64,000 nucleotides of DNA from Pseudomonas chlororaphis subsp. piscium (lineage in GTDB: Bacteria > Pseudomonadota > Gammaproteobacteria > Pseudomonadales > Pseudomonadaceae): positions 372,001 through 436,000 of the forward strand of contig NZ_CP027707.1 in assembly GCF_003850345.1 (NCBI RefSeq). The letters run 5' to 3'. The notes beneath the pieces are model-generated. The model saw only the letters and a list, made by a program, of their open reading frames with translations. It was not told where the DNA came from and made no database searches. How positions within the stretch are numbered: position 1 is the first letter of the stretch; every line of letters starts with the position of its first letter. Positions 51,471 to 61,643 of the stretch are shown in pieces. The position numbers and the translations under genes are program-made.

Positions 51471-51926
51471 TTATTTGAACCCCAGCTGGCGCCAGGCTTC
51501 GTAGACGGCCACCGCCACGGTGTTGGACAGGTTCAGGCTGCGGCAGCCTTCGCGCATGGGCAGGCGCAGGCGTTGTTCGGCGGGCAGGGCCTCCAGCACT
51601 TCGGCGGGCAGGCCGCGGCTTTCCGGGCCGAACAGGAAGGCATCGCCTTCGGCGAAGCTGGCGTCGTGGAAAGGTCGCGAGCCCTTGGTGGTGAAGGCGA
51701 ACAGGCGCGGATGGCCTAGGCTTTCAAGACAGCTGGCGAGGTCGGCATGGCGTTGCAGGGTGGCATATTCGTGGTAGTCGAGGCCGGCCCGGCGCAGGCG
51801 CTTGTCGTCCATTTCGAAACCCAGTGGCTCGATCAAATGCAGGTGGCAGCCGCTATTGGCGCACAGCCTGATTACGTTGCCGGTATTCGGCGGAATTTCT
51901 GGTTGAAAAAGGATGACGTGAAACAT
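51471..51926 (-). CDS. trmL: tRNA (cytidine(34)-2'-O)-methyltransferase
   Basis: A 151-residue SPOUT methyltransferase that 2'-O-methylates the wobble base of tRNA-Leu. The trefoil-knot motifs are present: EIPPNTGNVIRLCANSGCHL (about 10-29), AFLFGPESRGLPAEVL (about 96-111) and LRLPMREGCRSLNLSNTVAV (about 120-139). The length matches TrmL. Its ATG (51926-51924) overlaps by two bases the ATG of a divergent gene (51925-51927), so the two start codons share the palindrome CATG. Confidence 0.96.
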   Translation of the reverse strand: MFHVILFQPEIPPNTGNVIRLCANSGCHLHLIEPLGFEMDDKRLRRAGLDYHEYATLQRHADLASCLESLGHPRLFAFTTKGSRPFHDASFAEGDAFLFGPESRGLPAEVLEALPAEQRLRLPMREGCRSLNLSNTVAVAVYEAWRQLGFK

Positions 51927-52365
51927 GCACGGCTCCGAAGAAAAAGACAGGCCGCATTCTACGCCTGAAGCGGACTCCAGGCCGAAGCTAATGCTGCGGG
52001 TGTTCGGCTCGCTGGCGATCTTTGGCGTGATGGTCGGGCTGATGATCGGTCGCCTGACGACCCCGGACCCCACCGAGCTGCAGGACGTGCAGGTCCAGCC
52101 CAATGCCCTGGTGGTGTGGTTCAACAACGAGCCCAAAGTCCATGGCGAGCACGTCGACGGGGCCGTGGCGCTGCTGTTCGAAGCCGAGGGGCGAGCGCAG
52201 AAGGGCCAGTTGAAGATCAACGACAAGGATGCCAACTGGCGGGTGCGGGCGGCTAAGGAAGGGTTGCTGCTGAACGTGGTCGCGGCGCGGGCGCTGCACG
52301 CCGAGTGGTCGGGCAGCGAGGTCGACGGGCGCTGGCGCCTGGAAGTCCAGCTGCGCGAGGAATAA
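51925..52365 (+). CDS. Conserved membrane-anchored protein
   Basis: A 146-residue protein with a hydrophilic N-terminus, one membrane helix (LRVFGSLAIFGVMVGLMIGR, about 24-43) and a periplasmic beta-rich domain (LQDVQVQPNALVVWFNNEPK, GAVALLFEAEGRAQKGQLKI). Function unknown. If the ATG at 51925 is used, it overlaps the trmL start head to head; an alternative ATG at 51991 would begin just before the helix. The gene is followed directly by the tandem array at 52364, which would form its 3' untranslated region. Confidence 0.75.
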   Translation: MHGSEEKDRPHSTPEADSRPKLMLRVFGSLAIFGVMVGLMIGRLTTPDPTELQDVQVQPNALVVWFNNEPKVHGEHVDGAVALLFEAEGRAQKGQLKINDKDANWRVRAAKEGLLLNVVAARALHAEWSGSEVDGRWRLEVQLREE

Positions 52366-52757
52366 AAGAGGGGATTCCCGGCCTGCCTGTACCAAGGTCC
52401 CCAAAAGCGTGAGGGCGGGGCGCTGATTGCGCCGGGCCCGGTGTAAAGAGGGGAAGCCCCGGCCTGCCTGTACCAAGGTTCCCAAAAGCGTGGGGGCAGC
52501 GCTGATTGCGCTGGGCCCGGTGTAAAGAGGGAATCCCCGGCCTGCCTGTACCAAGGTTCCCGAAACGGGTGGGGCTCGTCGCTGTGAGCGTGATGAGCCC
52601 GGGTGTTAAAGAGGGAATCCCTGGCCTGCCTGTACCAGGGTTCCCCAAACCGGGTGGAACCCGTCGCTGCGAGCGGTATGGGTTCCGGGTGTAAAGAAGG
52701 GGATTCTCGGCCTGCCTGTACCAAGGTCCCCAAAACGGGTGAGTGACTGCACTCGTG
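52364..52757 (+). repeat. Five tandem units of about 80 bp with covarying hairpins
   Basis: The conserved core GGCCTGCCTGTACCAAGG (one copy reads CAGGG) occurs at 52380, 52461, 52539, 52623 and 52709, spaced 81, 78, 84 and 86 bases, each preceded by taaagagggaatccc-like sequence. Each unit then carries a hairpin whose arms differ but pair: GGCGC/GCGCC (52419-52433), CAGCGC/GCGCTG (52497-52513), GGGCTC/GAGCCC (52572-52600), GGAACCC/GGGTTCC (52656-52686) and GAGTG/CACTC (52741-52754). The array starts at the stop codon of the upstream gene and ends before the terminator at 52825. No coding role is supported. Confidence 0.85.
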
Positions 52758-52824
52758 ATCTTGTCTTTGCAGGGGGCGTGCCAATTCTGGCTTAAACGGT
52801 TAAGCGAATTTTCAAGAAATGCTG

Positions 52825-52848
52825 AAAGCCCCGGTTTACGGGGCTTTT
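52825..52848 (+). terminator. Terminator after the tandem array
   Basis: GCCCCG (52828-52833) pairs with CGGGGC (52839-52844), flanked by AAA and TTTT. It would end a transcript that runs through the upstream gene and the repeat array. Confidence 0.85.
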
Positions 52849-52959
52849 GTCGTTCTATGGATTTGTTCTTGCCGGTAATGTCGACGGCGTCTGAGCTGAA
52901 ATCCCATGCCCGGCCACGCATTTCGGCAGTGCAGGCTCACCATTGCGGTGCACAAAAAG

Positions 52960-53023
52960 CATCGCGGGCAAGCCTCGCTCCTACAGAACACCTTCATCTG
53001 CAGGAGCGAGGCTTGCCCGCGAT
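52960..53023. repeat. REP pair (inverted)
   Basis: Two head-to-head REP copies with the spacer acaccttcatctgc, nearly identical to 24770-24830. Confidence 0.9.
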
Positions 53024-53059
53024 TGGCTCTGTCACTCGACACAGCACGAATGCCTTGCA

Positions 53060-53162
53060 CTGTAGCCACTGCCGCAGGCTGCGATCGCGACCGAAGGGCG
53101 CGCAGGATCTCAAGATCGCTGAAGGCCTTCGGCCTTATCGCAGCCTGCGGCAGCGGCTACAG
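53060..53162. repeat. GC-rich palindromic repeat of the second family
   Basis: Starts ctgtagccactgccgcagg and ends cctgcggcagcggctacagg, long inverted arms with further internal palindromes. Same family as 24875-24978. With 52960-53023 it fills the gap between the terminator and ntrC. Confidence 0.8.
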
Positions 53163-53174
53163 GCTTACAGCGGC

Positions 53175-54607
<1,433 letters not shown>

Positions 54608-54611
<4 letters not shown>

Positions 54612-55693
54612 GTCGATGGGGCTCCTTGTTCCAGTGGCAGAAAGATCGAGAACGTGGTGTGGCCGGGATGGCTGTCACACTCGATCAGGCCCTGGTGCTG
54701 GCTGATGATGTTCTGGGTAATGGCCAGGCCCAGCCCGGTACCGTCCGGACGACCGCTGACCATGGGGAAGAAGATGGTTTCCTGGAGTTCCGCGGGGATC
54801 CCCGGGCCGTTGTCGATGATCTCGATCTTGGTCACCAGGCGGTGGCGCACATGGCCGATGGTGAACTGGCGCATGGTGCGGGTACGCAGGCAGATACGGC
54901 CCAGGCGCAGCTCGTTCTGGCTGCTGATGGCCTGCATCGCGTTGCGCACGATGTTGAGCACCGCCTGGATCATCTGTTCGCGGTCGATCAATACATCGGG
55001 AATGCTTGGGTCGTAGTCGCGCACCAGGGTGATGCAGCCCTGGCTTTCGGCTTCCACCAGGCTGCTCACGCGCTCCAGCACTTCGTGCACGTTGCACAGG
55101 GCCAGCGACGGCAGCTTGTTGGAGCCGAGCATGCGGTCCACCAGGTTACGCAGGCGGTCGGCCTCTTCGATGATGACGTTGGTGTAGTCCTTGAGGTTCT
55201 CGTCCGGCAGTTCGCGGGCCAGCAGCTGGGCGGCGCCGCGAATCCCGCCGAGGGGGTTCTTGATCTCGTGGGCCAGGCCGCGCACCAGCATCTTGCTGGT
55301 TTCCTGCTTGGACAGCTGGGCCTCTTCCTTGGTGATCCGCAGCAGGCGGTCGCGGGGGTGGACTTCCAGCAACAGCAGGGTGTCGCCATTGCTCAGGATC
55401 GGCGTCACGGCGTAGTCCACGGTCAGGGTCTGGCCGGTCAGCGCGGTGAGCATGGCCTCGCGCTTGGTGAACGGGTGCGCCTGTTGCACCGCCTGGCGCA
55501 GGGAGCTCAGGGCTTCGGCCGATTCGGTGAACAGTTCGCTGATGAATTGCCCATGGCTGCGCTGGCCACTGATAGCCAGCAACATCTCCGCCGCCGGGTT
55601 CATGTACTCAAGGCGCAGGTCGGCGTTGAGCAGGATGGTCGCGGTGGTCAGGTTGTCGAGTAGCAAGCGGTGCAATTGATCGCTGATGGTCAT
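54608..55693 (-). CDS. ntrB: Nitrogen regulation sensor kinase NtrB
   Basis: A 361-residue cytosolic histidine kinase/phosphatase of NtrC, controlled by PII. A PAS domain (about 10-110; TTATILLNADLRLEYMNPAA) precedes the H-box RGLAHEIKNPLGGIRGAAQL (about 133-152), then the N-box IVRNAMQAI, and GRPDGTGLGLAITQNIIS in the ATP lid. No membrane segments, as expected. The start is the ATG at 55693 after AGGACC. Upstream lie a sigma-54-type promoter and an NtrC site, so the pair is probably autoregulated. Confidence 0.96.
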
Positions 55694-55748
55694 TAGGACC
55701 TCTTTTGGAGCATGGCGCGCGCGTGGACAGAGCGCTGTCATCGGGAAA

Positions 55749-55766
55749 ATGCAAAAACCAAACCAA
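55749..55766 (-). promoter_or_regulatory. Sigma-54 promoter of ntrBC
   Basis: On the minus strand TTGGTTTGGTTTTTGCAT has GG and GC exactly 12 bases apart, with TTGCA at the -12 side. It lies about 56 bases before ntrB. The -24 part is weaker than consensus (TTGGTTT in place of TTGGCAC). Confidence 0.55.
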
Positions 55767-55891
55767 GGCTCCGAAAAGAAGCGCCCGCGCCCTGAAACAG
55801 CCGTTTGAAGTGCTCTTTCGCAGCGTTTTGCCGGCTTGGCTGGGTACTTTCGAACCAAAATGGGCTGCGGATGAATGAAGGTGCAGCTTGA

Positions 55892-55908
55892 TGCACCAAT
55901 ATAGTGCG
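55892..55908. promoter_or_regulatory. NtrC binding site upstream of ntrB
   Basis: TGCACCAATATAGTGCG closely follows the NtrC consensus TGCACC-N4-TGGTGCA and resembles the strong E. coli glnA enhancer site. It lies about 125-155 bases upstream of the sigma-54 promoter, a normal enhancer distance. A neighbouring GGTGCA (55880-55885) forms a second inverted arrangement with the same TGCACC. Confidence 0.6.
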
Positions 55909-55963
55909 ATTTCTTTGGCGGTGCGCTAAAGAATGGCCAGGGCCAAAGGTGCAGAGCCAACGC

Positions 55964-55989
55964 AAAAAAGGCCCGCTTGCTGGCGGGCC
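55964..55989 (-). terminator. Terminator of the MHS transporter gene
   Basis: On the minus strand GGCCCGC pairs with GCGGGCC (55989-55983 with 55976-55970), followed by six T. Confidence 0.88.
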
Positions 55990-56013
55990 TGGAAGAATGC
56001 GACGGATGGCGTA

Positions 56014-57426
56014 TCAGTGGGCGGGATGTGGGTCCTTGTCGATAGCCGGCTGCGTGGTGATCGGCTCATCGTTCAGCAGCGTGGCGCGGGGTTCCCGGGC
56101 CAGTTCGTCGGCGTCCGCCTGCTCGGCGGTAGACAGGTCGGCGGCGTTGTGGCCGATGCGCTTGAGCAGCAGGAGCATGCACACCAGGGACACCAGGGCA
56201 TAGCAGGCCGAGGCGATGGCCACGCCGACAATGCTTCCGGTGTTATTGAGAATGCCCTGGGCCAGGACCGGCGTGGCGCCGCCCACCAGCAGGGAGCAGA
56301 GCTGGTAGGAAATCGACAGGCCGCTGTAGCGCACCTTGGTCGGGAAGGCGCGGGCCAGGATGCCGCCGACGGCGCCATAGAACATCGAGTGCGGCACGGT
56401 GGCCAGGCACATGCCGAGCACGGCGATCCAGTAGACGCCGGTTTCCACGGCGAAGAACATCGCCGGCATCAGGAAAAATTCCGGCAGCACCATCAGCACC
56501 ACCGCCTTGCGCATATCCATCCGGGAAACCAGCAGCGCGCCCAGGGGCTGGGTGATGAACTGCACCACCAGGGCGATGACGATCACGCTGAGAAAGCTGC
56601 TCTGGCTGTAGCCCAGCTCCTTGGTGGCCCAGGACAGGGCAAAGGTGCTCTTGAAGTAGGTGACATGGATGATCGGCAGCACGCCGGCCCCCAGCAGCAC
56701 GATCTGCCAGTGGTTGCGCAGGACCTCCAGGATCGGCAGCTTGACGGTCTTTTTCTGCTGGATCAGGCGTTTCATGTCGTCTGACTCTTCGAGCTTGAGG
56801 CGAATCACCATGCCCACCAGGACCAGTGCCGCCGAGAGCAGGAACGGAATGCGCCAGCCCCACAGCAGGAAGTCCGGCGCGGGCAGGGCGCTGAGGCCGA
56901 AGAACACCAGGGTCGCCAGCAGGTTGCCGGCCGGCGAGCCCTGTTGGGCGAACGCCGCGTAGAGGATGCCTTTGCCCTTGGGCGCGCTTTCGCTGGCGAT
57001 GAGAATGGCGCCGCCCCATTCGCCGCCCACCGCGATGCCCTGGATGATGCGCAGCACCACCAGGGCAATCGGCGCCCAGATACCGATCTGCAGGTAGCTG
57101 GGCAGCAGGCCGATGCAGGTGGTGGCCACGCCCATCATGATCAGGGTGATCACCAGGGTGGTCTTGCGCCCGATCTTGTCGCCCAGGTGGCCGAAGATGA
57201 TGCCGCCGATGGGGCGGGCGATGAAGCCGGCCCAGAGGGTCAGGAACGACAGCAGGGTGGCGGTGCCCGGGGGCAGGTCGGCGGGGAAGAACACCTTGCC
57301 GAAGACCAGCGCGGCGGCGATTCCGTAGGCGTAGAAGTCATACCATTCGATGGTGGTGCCGATGAACGAGGCGATTCCCGCCTTGCGGGCTTTCTTGTGC
57401 GCGGCAGCGTGCTGGGCGGCATTCAT
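56014..57426 (-). CDS. MHS-family major facilitator transporter
   Basis: A 470-residue proton symporter with 12 membrane helices of the metabolite:H+ symporter family (ShiA, PcaT, KgtP relatives). Family marks are GIASFIGTTIEWYDFYAYGI (N-terminus), GHLGDKIGRKTTLVITLIMM (loop 2-3 motif) and RIIQGIAVGGEWGGAILIAS (helix 5). The C-terminus is a polar tail of about 40 residues. Members import organic acids such as shikimate, dicarboxylates or aromatic acids. The start is the ATG at 57426 after AGGA. It is on the strand opposite the acyl-CoA genes, next to the LysR gene, and probably supplies their substrate. Confidence 0.9.
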   Translation of the reverse strand: MNAAQHAAAHKKARKAGIASFIGTTIEWYDFYAYGIAAALVFGKVFFPADLPPGTATLLSFLTLWAGFIARPIGGIIFGHLGDKIGRKTTLVITLIMMGVATTCIGLLPSYLQIGIWAPIALVVLRIIQGIAVGGEWGGAILIASESAPKGKGILYAAFAQQGSPAGNLLATLVFFGLSALPAPDFLLWGWRIPFLLSAALVLVGMVIRLKLEESDDMKRLIQQKKTVKLPILEVLRNHWQIVLLGAGVLPIIHVTYFKSTFALSWATKELGYSQSSFLSVIVIALVVQFITQPLGALLVSRMDMRKAVVLMVLPEFFLMPAMFFAVETGVYWIAVLGMCLATVPHSMFYGAVGGILARAFPTKVRYSGLSISYQLCSLLVGGATPVLAQGILNNTGSIVGVAIASACYALVSLVCMLLLLKRIGHNAADLSTAEQADADELAREPRATLLNDEPITTQPAIDKDPHPAH

Positions 57427-57620
57427 ATTCAATTCCTGCAGTTGTTATTGTTATTTGCGCCGCGGGAGGTCGTCTGGCGACCGCTCCGGATACTCGTTGC
57501 ACGAACAGGCGCATCACGCATTTGCAAGGTCCGACGGCACGGAGCCTATACAGGCAGGAATGAAAAAAATAATGATTAAATCTTATTGTGTGATACGGGA
57601 TTTCGTATGGTCGATGGCCC

Positions 57621-58520
57621 TCAAAGTCCCGGCGCCACGGGCTTTTGCAGGGCCTTGAGCACGGTCAGGAAACTCTCCGCGGCGGCCGATGGTTTGTCGG
57701 CATGGCGGATGGCGTGGACCTCGGATAACGCCCCGTCGCCGCTGATTTCGCAGTAGTGCACACCCTCCTTCCAGGTGCCGGCCAGGGTCTGCGGCACCAG
57801 GGCCACGCCCATTTCATACGCGACCATCGCCACCACCGTTTGCCAGAGCCGGGTTTCGTGGCGGATGCGCGGGCTGAAGCCGGCCGCCACGCAGCGCGCG
57901 ATGATCAGGTCGTGATAGTGCGGCGAGACATTGCGCGGGAACAGGATGAAGTCGTCGTTGGCCAGCTGCGCCAGGTCGATGCGCGCCTCGCCCGCCAGCC
58001 GGTGGCCCTGGGGCAGGCAGCAGAGGAAGGGCTCGGCGAGGACCGGCTCGCCGCGGATGCTCTCGGGGAAGTGGCTCCAGTGCACGAAGCCGATATCGAT
58101 CTGCCCGCGTTGCAGTGCCTGGGCCTGTTCGGCGCTGTTCATCTCCATCAGCACGATCTCGGTGTCCGGGTGATCCTGCTCGAAGGTCCGCACCGCCTGC
58201 GGCAGGCCGCGATGCAGGATCGAGTTGACGAAACCGATGCTCAGCCGGCCGACGAAACCCTGGGCCGAGCGCAGGGTCAGGCGTCGGGCCTGCTCGGCCC
58301 GCAGCAGCAGGTAACGGGCTTCGTCGAGCAGCACCTGGCCGGCGTTGGTCAGGCTTACCGACTTGTTGTTGCGGGTCAGCAACTGCACGTCCAGCTGGCT
58401 TTCGAGCTTCTTGATATCGAAGCTCAGGGCCGGTTGGGAGATGAACAGGCGAGCGGCAGCCCGGCCGAAATGCAGCTCTTCGGCGACCGCGACGAAGTAA
58501 CGAAGCTGTTTGAGATCCAT
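57621..58520 (-). CDS. LysR family transcriptional regulator
   Basis: A 299-residue regulator. The N-terminal winged helix is MDLKQLRYFVAVAEELHFGR, AAARLFISQPALSFDIKKLE, SQLDVQLLTRNNKSVSLTNA. The C-terminal effector domain includes FVGRLSIGFVNSILHRGLPQ and GVALVPQTLAGTWKEGVHYC. It is divergent from the acyl-CoA dehydrogenase gene across a 112-base AT-rich gap containing two direct copies of CTTATCG (58551-58557 and 58583-58589), a likely binding region. It probably controls the catabolic operon in response to its substrate. Confidence 0.94.
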   Translation of the reverse strand: MDLKQLRYFVAVAEELHFGRAAARLFISQPALSFDIKKLESQLDVQLLTRNNKSVSLTNAGQVLLDEARYLLLRAEQARRLTLRSAQGFVGRLSIGFVNSILHRGLPQAVRTFEQDHPDTEIVLMEMNSAEQAQALQRGQIDIGFVHWSHFPESIRGEPVLAEPFLCCLPQGHRLAGEARIDLAQLANDDFILFPRNVSPHYHDLIIARCVAAGFSPRIRHETRLWQTVVAMVAYEMGVALVPQTLAGTWKEGVHYCEISGDGALSEVHAIRHADKPSAAAESFLTVLKALQKPVAPGL

Positions 58521-58632
58521 GCTGGCGTCCTCGCTTTACGATCTGGTTTTCTTATCGTAGTTGATTGATTTTGTATTAGATACTTATCGATGGCGACTCT
58601 AGTCTCGGGGCAAAAGAGCCTGGAGAGACGCC

Positions 58633-60354
58633 ATGACTGCCTTGCCTGAACCCGCCCAAGACACCCTGAATATCCCCGATAGCCGGGGCCTGAACCTGTT
58701 CGACTGCGATGCCGGGCTGGCGGCCCTGCTCAAGGTCTACCTGCCAGCGCAGCTGTACGCCCAGTGGTTGCCGACCTTGCGCCAGCTCGGTGGGCGGGCC
58801 GGTGGCGAGCTGGATGTGCTGGCGCTCTCGGCGGACAAGAACCCGCCGCAGCTGCTGCCGCGCACCCGTCGTGGCGAAGACCTGCAAAGCATCCACAAAC
58901 ACCCGGATTTCATCGCCCTGGAGCGCGCCGCGTATGCCGAGCTGGGCCTGGCCTCCATGAGCCATTGCGCGGAGCCCGCGCTGCCGCTGGTCAAGTACGC
59001 CCTGACCTTCCTTTTCGTGCAGGCCGAGTTCGGCCTGTGCTGCCCGGTGAGCATGACCGACTCGCTGACCCGCACCCTGCGCAAGTACGGTTCGCCGGAG
59101 TTGGTGGCGCGCTACCTGCCGTCCCTGGCTTCGCGGGATTTCGACCGGTTGTTCCAGGGCGCGATGTTCATGACCGAACAGGCGGCCGGCTCCGACGTGT
59201 CGCGCACCGAAACCCGCGCGCGCCTGGAGAGCGGCGAGTGGCGGCTGTTCGGCGACAAGTGGTTCTGCTCCAACCCGGACGCCGACCTGGCCATGGTCCT
59301 GGCCCGTCCGGAAGACGCCCCGGAGGGTATGAAGGGGGTCAGCCTGTTCCTGCTGCCCAAGCTCCGCCCCGATGGCTCGCGCAACGCCTATCGGATTCTG
59401 CGGCTGAAGGACAAGCTGGGCAGCCGCTCCATGGCCAGCGGCGAAATCAGCCTGGACGGCGCCACCGCCTACCTGATCGGTGAGATCGGCCGCGGCTTCC
59501 AGCAGATGGCCGACATGATCAACATGTCGCGCCTGTCCAACGGGGTGCGGGCCGCCGGGCTGATGCGCCGCGGAGTCAACGAGGCGCTCTATGTCGCCCG
59601 CCATCGCCGGGCCTTCGGCCGCCATCTGATCGAGATGCCGTTGATGCAGCGCCAGCTGCTGAAAATGATGCTGCCCGCCGAGCAGGCCCGGTCGATGTTC
59701 ATGCAGATCGCCACGCTGCTGCCCAAGGCCGATGCCGGCGATGAGGCGGCGCGCAAGTGCGTGCGCATCCTCACCCCATTGATCAAGTTCCGCGCCTGCC
59801 GCGATGCGCGGCGGGTCACCGGGGACGCCATGGAGGTACGCGGCGGGGTTGGCTACATCGAGGAATGGAGCGATGCGCGGCTGGTGCGCGATGCCCACCT
59901 GGGCTCGATCTGGGAGGGCACCAGCAACATCGTCGCGCTGGATATCGCCCGCGCCGTGACCCGCGAGCAGGCCCTGGAACCGCTGCGGCATTACCTCGCC
60001 GGGCTGCTCGCCGAGGCCGACCTGCCGGCGGCCAGCCAACGCCTGTTCGAGACAGTCCTGCAACGGGCGGTCGCGGCCATCGAAAAGGTTGCGCAAGAGC
60101 GTCGTGACGACCAAGTGCGGCTGGCCGGCAGCGCCCTCTATCACACCGCCACTGCGATCTTCATGGCTTGGGAGGCGAGCCGCCAGGCCCCCGATTACCG
60201 GCGCCTGGCCCTGGCCCATCTGCTGCTCCAGCACAAGCTGCTGCCCCGTGACCCGCTGCGTCCGGAGCCAGCGCTCGAACCTGAGCTGCTGGCGCTCCTG
60301 GCCAATGAAGGTCCGTTGTCGAAAGCCGACGCGATGCAGCTGTTGCCGGCCTGA
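58633..60354 (+). CDS. Acyl-CoA dehydrogenase (AidB/DcaA-like)
   Basis: A 573-residue FAD enzyme that oxidises an acyl-CoA to the trans-2-enoyl-CoA. It has an extended N-terminal region like AidB and dicarboxylate-type dehydrogenases. Core motifs are GAMFMTEQAAGSDVSRTETR (FAD contact), WFCSNPDADLAMVLARPE, FQQMADMINMSRLSNGVRAA, RAFGRHLIEMPLMQRQLLKM and HLGSIWEGTSNIVALDIARA, the last holding the likely catalytic Glu (WEGTSN). The C-terminal about 120 residues are helical. First gene of a plus-strand operon; the start at 58633 follows GGAGAG. Confidence 0.9.
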   Translation: MTALPEPAQDTLNIPDSRGLNLFDCDAGLAALLKVYLPAQLYAQWLPTLRQLGGRAGGELDVLALSADKNPPQLLPRTRRGEDLQSIHKHPDFIALERAAYAELGLASMSHCAEPALPLVKYALTFLFVQAEFGLCCPVSMTDSLTRTLRKYGSPELVARYLPSLASRDFDRLFQGAMFMTEQAAGSDVSRTETRARLESGEWRLFGDKWFCSNPDADLAMVLARPEDAPEGMKGVSLFLLPKLRPDGSRNAYRILRLKDKLGSRSMASGEISLDGATAYLIGEIGRGFQQMADMINMSRLSNGVRAAGLMRRGVNEALYVARHRRAFGRHLIEMPLMQRQLLKMMLPAEQARSMFMQIATLLPKADAGDEAARKCVRILTPLIKFRACRDARRVTGDAMEVRGGVGYIEEWSDARLVRDAHLGSIWEGTSNIVALDIARAVTREQALEPLRHYLAGLLAEADLPAASQRLFETVLQRAVAAIEKVAQERRDDQVRLAGSALYHTATAIFMAWEASRQAPDYRRLALAHLLLQHKLLPRDPLRPEPALEPELLALLANEGPLSKADAMQLLPA

Positions 60355-60384
60355 ACGGCCCTGCCCATTTTTCAGAGAACTGCC

Positions 60385-61572
60385 ATGAATCATTCAAAAG
60401 GGGCCCTGGCCGGCCTGAAAGTCATCGACCTCAGCCGCGTGCTGGGCGGGCCCTACTGCTCCCAGGCCCTGGCCGACCACGGCGCCGAAGTGATCAAGCT
60501 GGAACCCTTGAGCGGCGACGAGACCCGCGGCTGGGGCCCGCCTTTCGAGGGCGCCGACGCGTCGTACTTCAGGGGCGTGAACCGCAACAAGCAGGGGATC
60601 GCCGTGGACCTGTCCCGGCCCGCGGGCATCACGCTGCTGATGCGCCTGCTGGAAGACGCCGACGTGCTGATCGAGAACTTCAAGCCCGGCACCCTGGAGC
60701 GTTGGGGCATCGGTTATGCCGAGGTGCTGAGCCAGCGTTTCCCGACACTGATCCACTGCGCGGTTTCCGGTTTTGGCAGCGACGGCCCGTTGGGCGGCTT
60801 GCCGGGTTACGACGCGGTGATCCAGGCGATGGCCGGGCTGATGAGCGTGAACGGCGAAGCCGACAGCGGCCCGTTGCGCATCGGCCTGCCGATCGTCGAT
60901 ATGGTCACCGGGTTGAATGCCCTGGCGGGGATTCTCCTGGCGCTCAACGAGCGCCATCGCAGCGGCCTCGGGCAGTCCCTCGACATCACCCTGTACGACT
61001 GCGGCGTGTCCCTGCTGCACCCGCATCTGGCCAACTATTTCGCCGCCGGCAAGACTCCACTGCGCACCGGCAACGCCCATCCGAATATCGCCCCCTATGA
61101 CAGTTACCGCACCGGCACCGAGCCGATCTTCCTGGCGGTCGGCAACGACCGGCAGTTCGCCAAATTGTGCGAGCAGCTGGACGCTGGAGCCTTGCTGGAC
61201 GACCCGCGCTTTGCCGACAACGGCTGCCGCTCGGTCAACCGCGAGGCGCTGAAACAGGCGCTGGAGGCGCGGCTCGCCGAGCACGACGGCACGCTCCTGG
61301 CGCAGCGCCTGATCCGCCTGGGCGTGCCCTGCGGCTCGATTGCCTCGATCGACAAGGTGGTCGAACACCCGCACACCCGGCATCGCGGCCTGCTGGTGGA
61401 GATCGGCGACTACCGCGGCGTCGGTTCGCCGGTGAAGCTGTCGCGGACCCCGGCCAGTTATCGCAGTGCCCCGCCGGCACTGGGGGCCAATACCCGCGAG
61501 GTCCTCGAGGGCCTGGGCCTCGACGACCAGACGATCGAAAACCTGTTCGAGCACGGCATCGTCCGCGAGTGA
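60385..61572 (+). CDS. Type III (CaiB/BaiF) CoA-transferase
   Basis: A 395-residue enzyme that moves CoA between acids. Family motifs are GLKVIDLSRVLGGPYCSQAL (N-terminus), GAEVIKLEPLSGDETRGWGP, NRNKQGIAVDLSRPAGITLL then ADVLIENFKPGTLERWGIGY, and GSDGPLGGLPGYDAVIQAMA. The nucleophile of the family is an Asp that follows this region; the matching residue is probably in GEADSGPLRIGLPIVDMVTG. It would activate the imported acid to its CoA ester, which fits the next three genes. It begins 30 bases after the dehydrogenase. Confidence 0.92.
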   Translation: MNHSKGALAGLKVIDLSRVLGGPYCSQALADHGAEVIKLEPLSGDETRGWGPPFEGADASYFRGVNRNKQGIAVDLSRPAGITLLMRLLEDADVLIENFKPGTLERWGIGYAEVLSQRFPTLIHCAVSGFGSDGPLGGLPGYDAVIQAMAGLMSVNGEADSGPLRIGLPIVDMVTGLNALAGILLALNERHRSGLGQSLDITLYDCGVSLLHPHLANYFAAGKTPLRTGNAHPNIAPYDSYRTGTEPIFLAVGNDRQFAKLCEQLDAGALLDDPRFADNGCRSVNREALKQALEARLAEHDGTLLAQRLIRLGVPCGSIASIDKVVEHPHTRHRGLLVEIGDYRGVGSPVKLSRTPASYRSAPPALGANTREVLEGLGLDDQTIENLFEHGIVRE

Positions 61573-61643
61573 AGGGCTGCGTCCAGAGCCTCGGATGGGG
61601 CTCTGGCGCACCTCTCAGGTCCCTATCTGCATCAGGAGATTCC

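Noticed and set aside
52364..52757. CRISPR array
   Set aside because: The units are about 80 bases with long conserved parts and palindromic variable parts, there are no constant-length unique spacers, and no cas genes are near.
51927..52784. Minus-strand open frame running through the tandem array into trmL, giving repeated EPWYRQAG peptides
   Set aside because: The repeated peptide only reflects the DNA repeat, other frames are also open, and TrmL homology begins at its own ATG at 51926.
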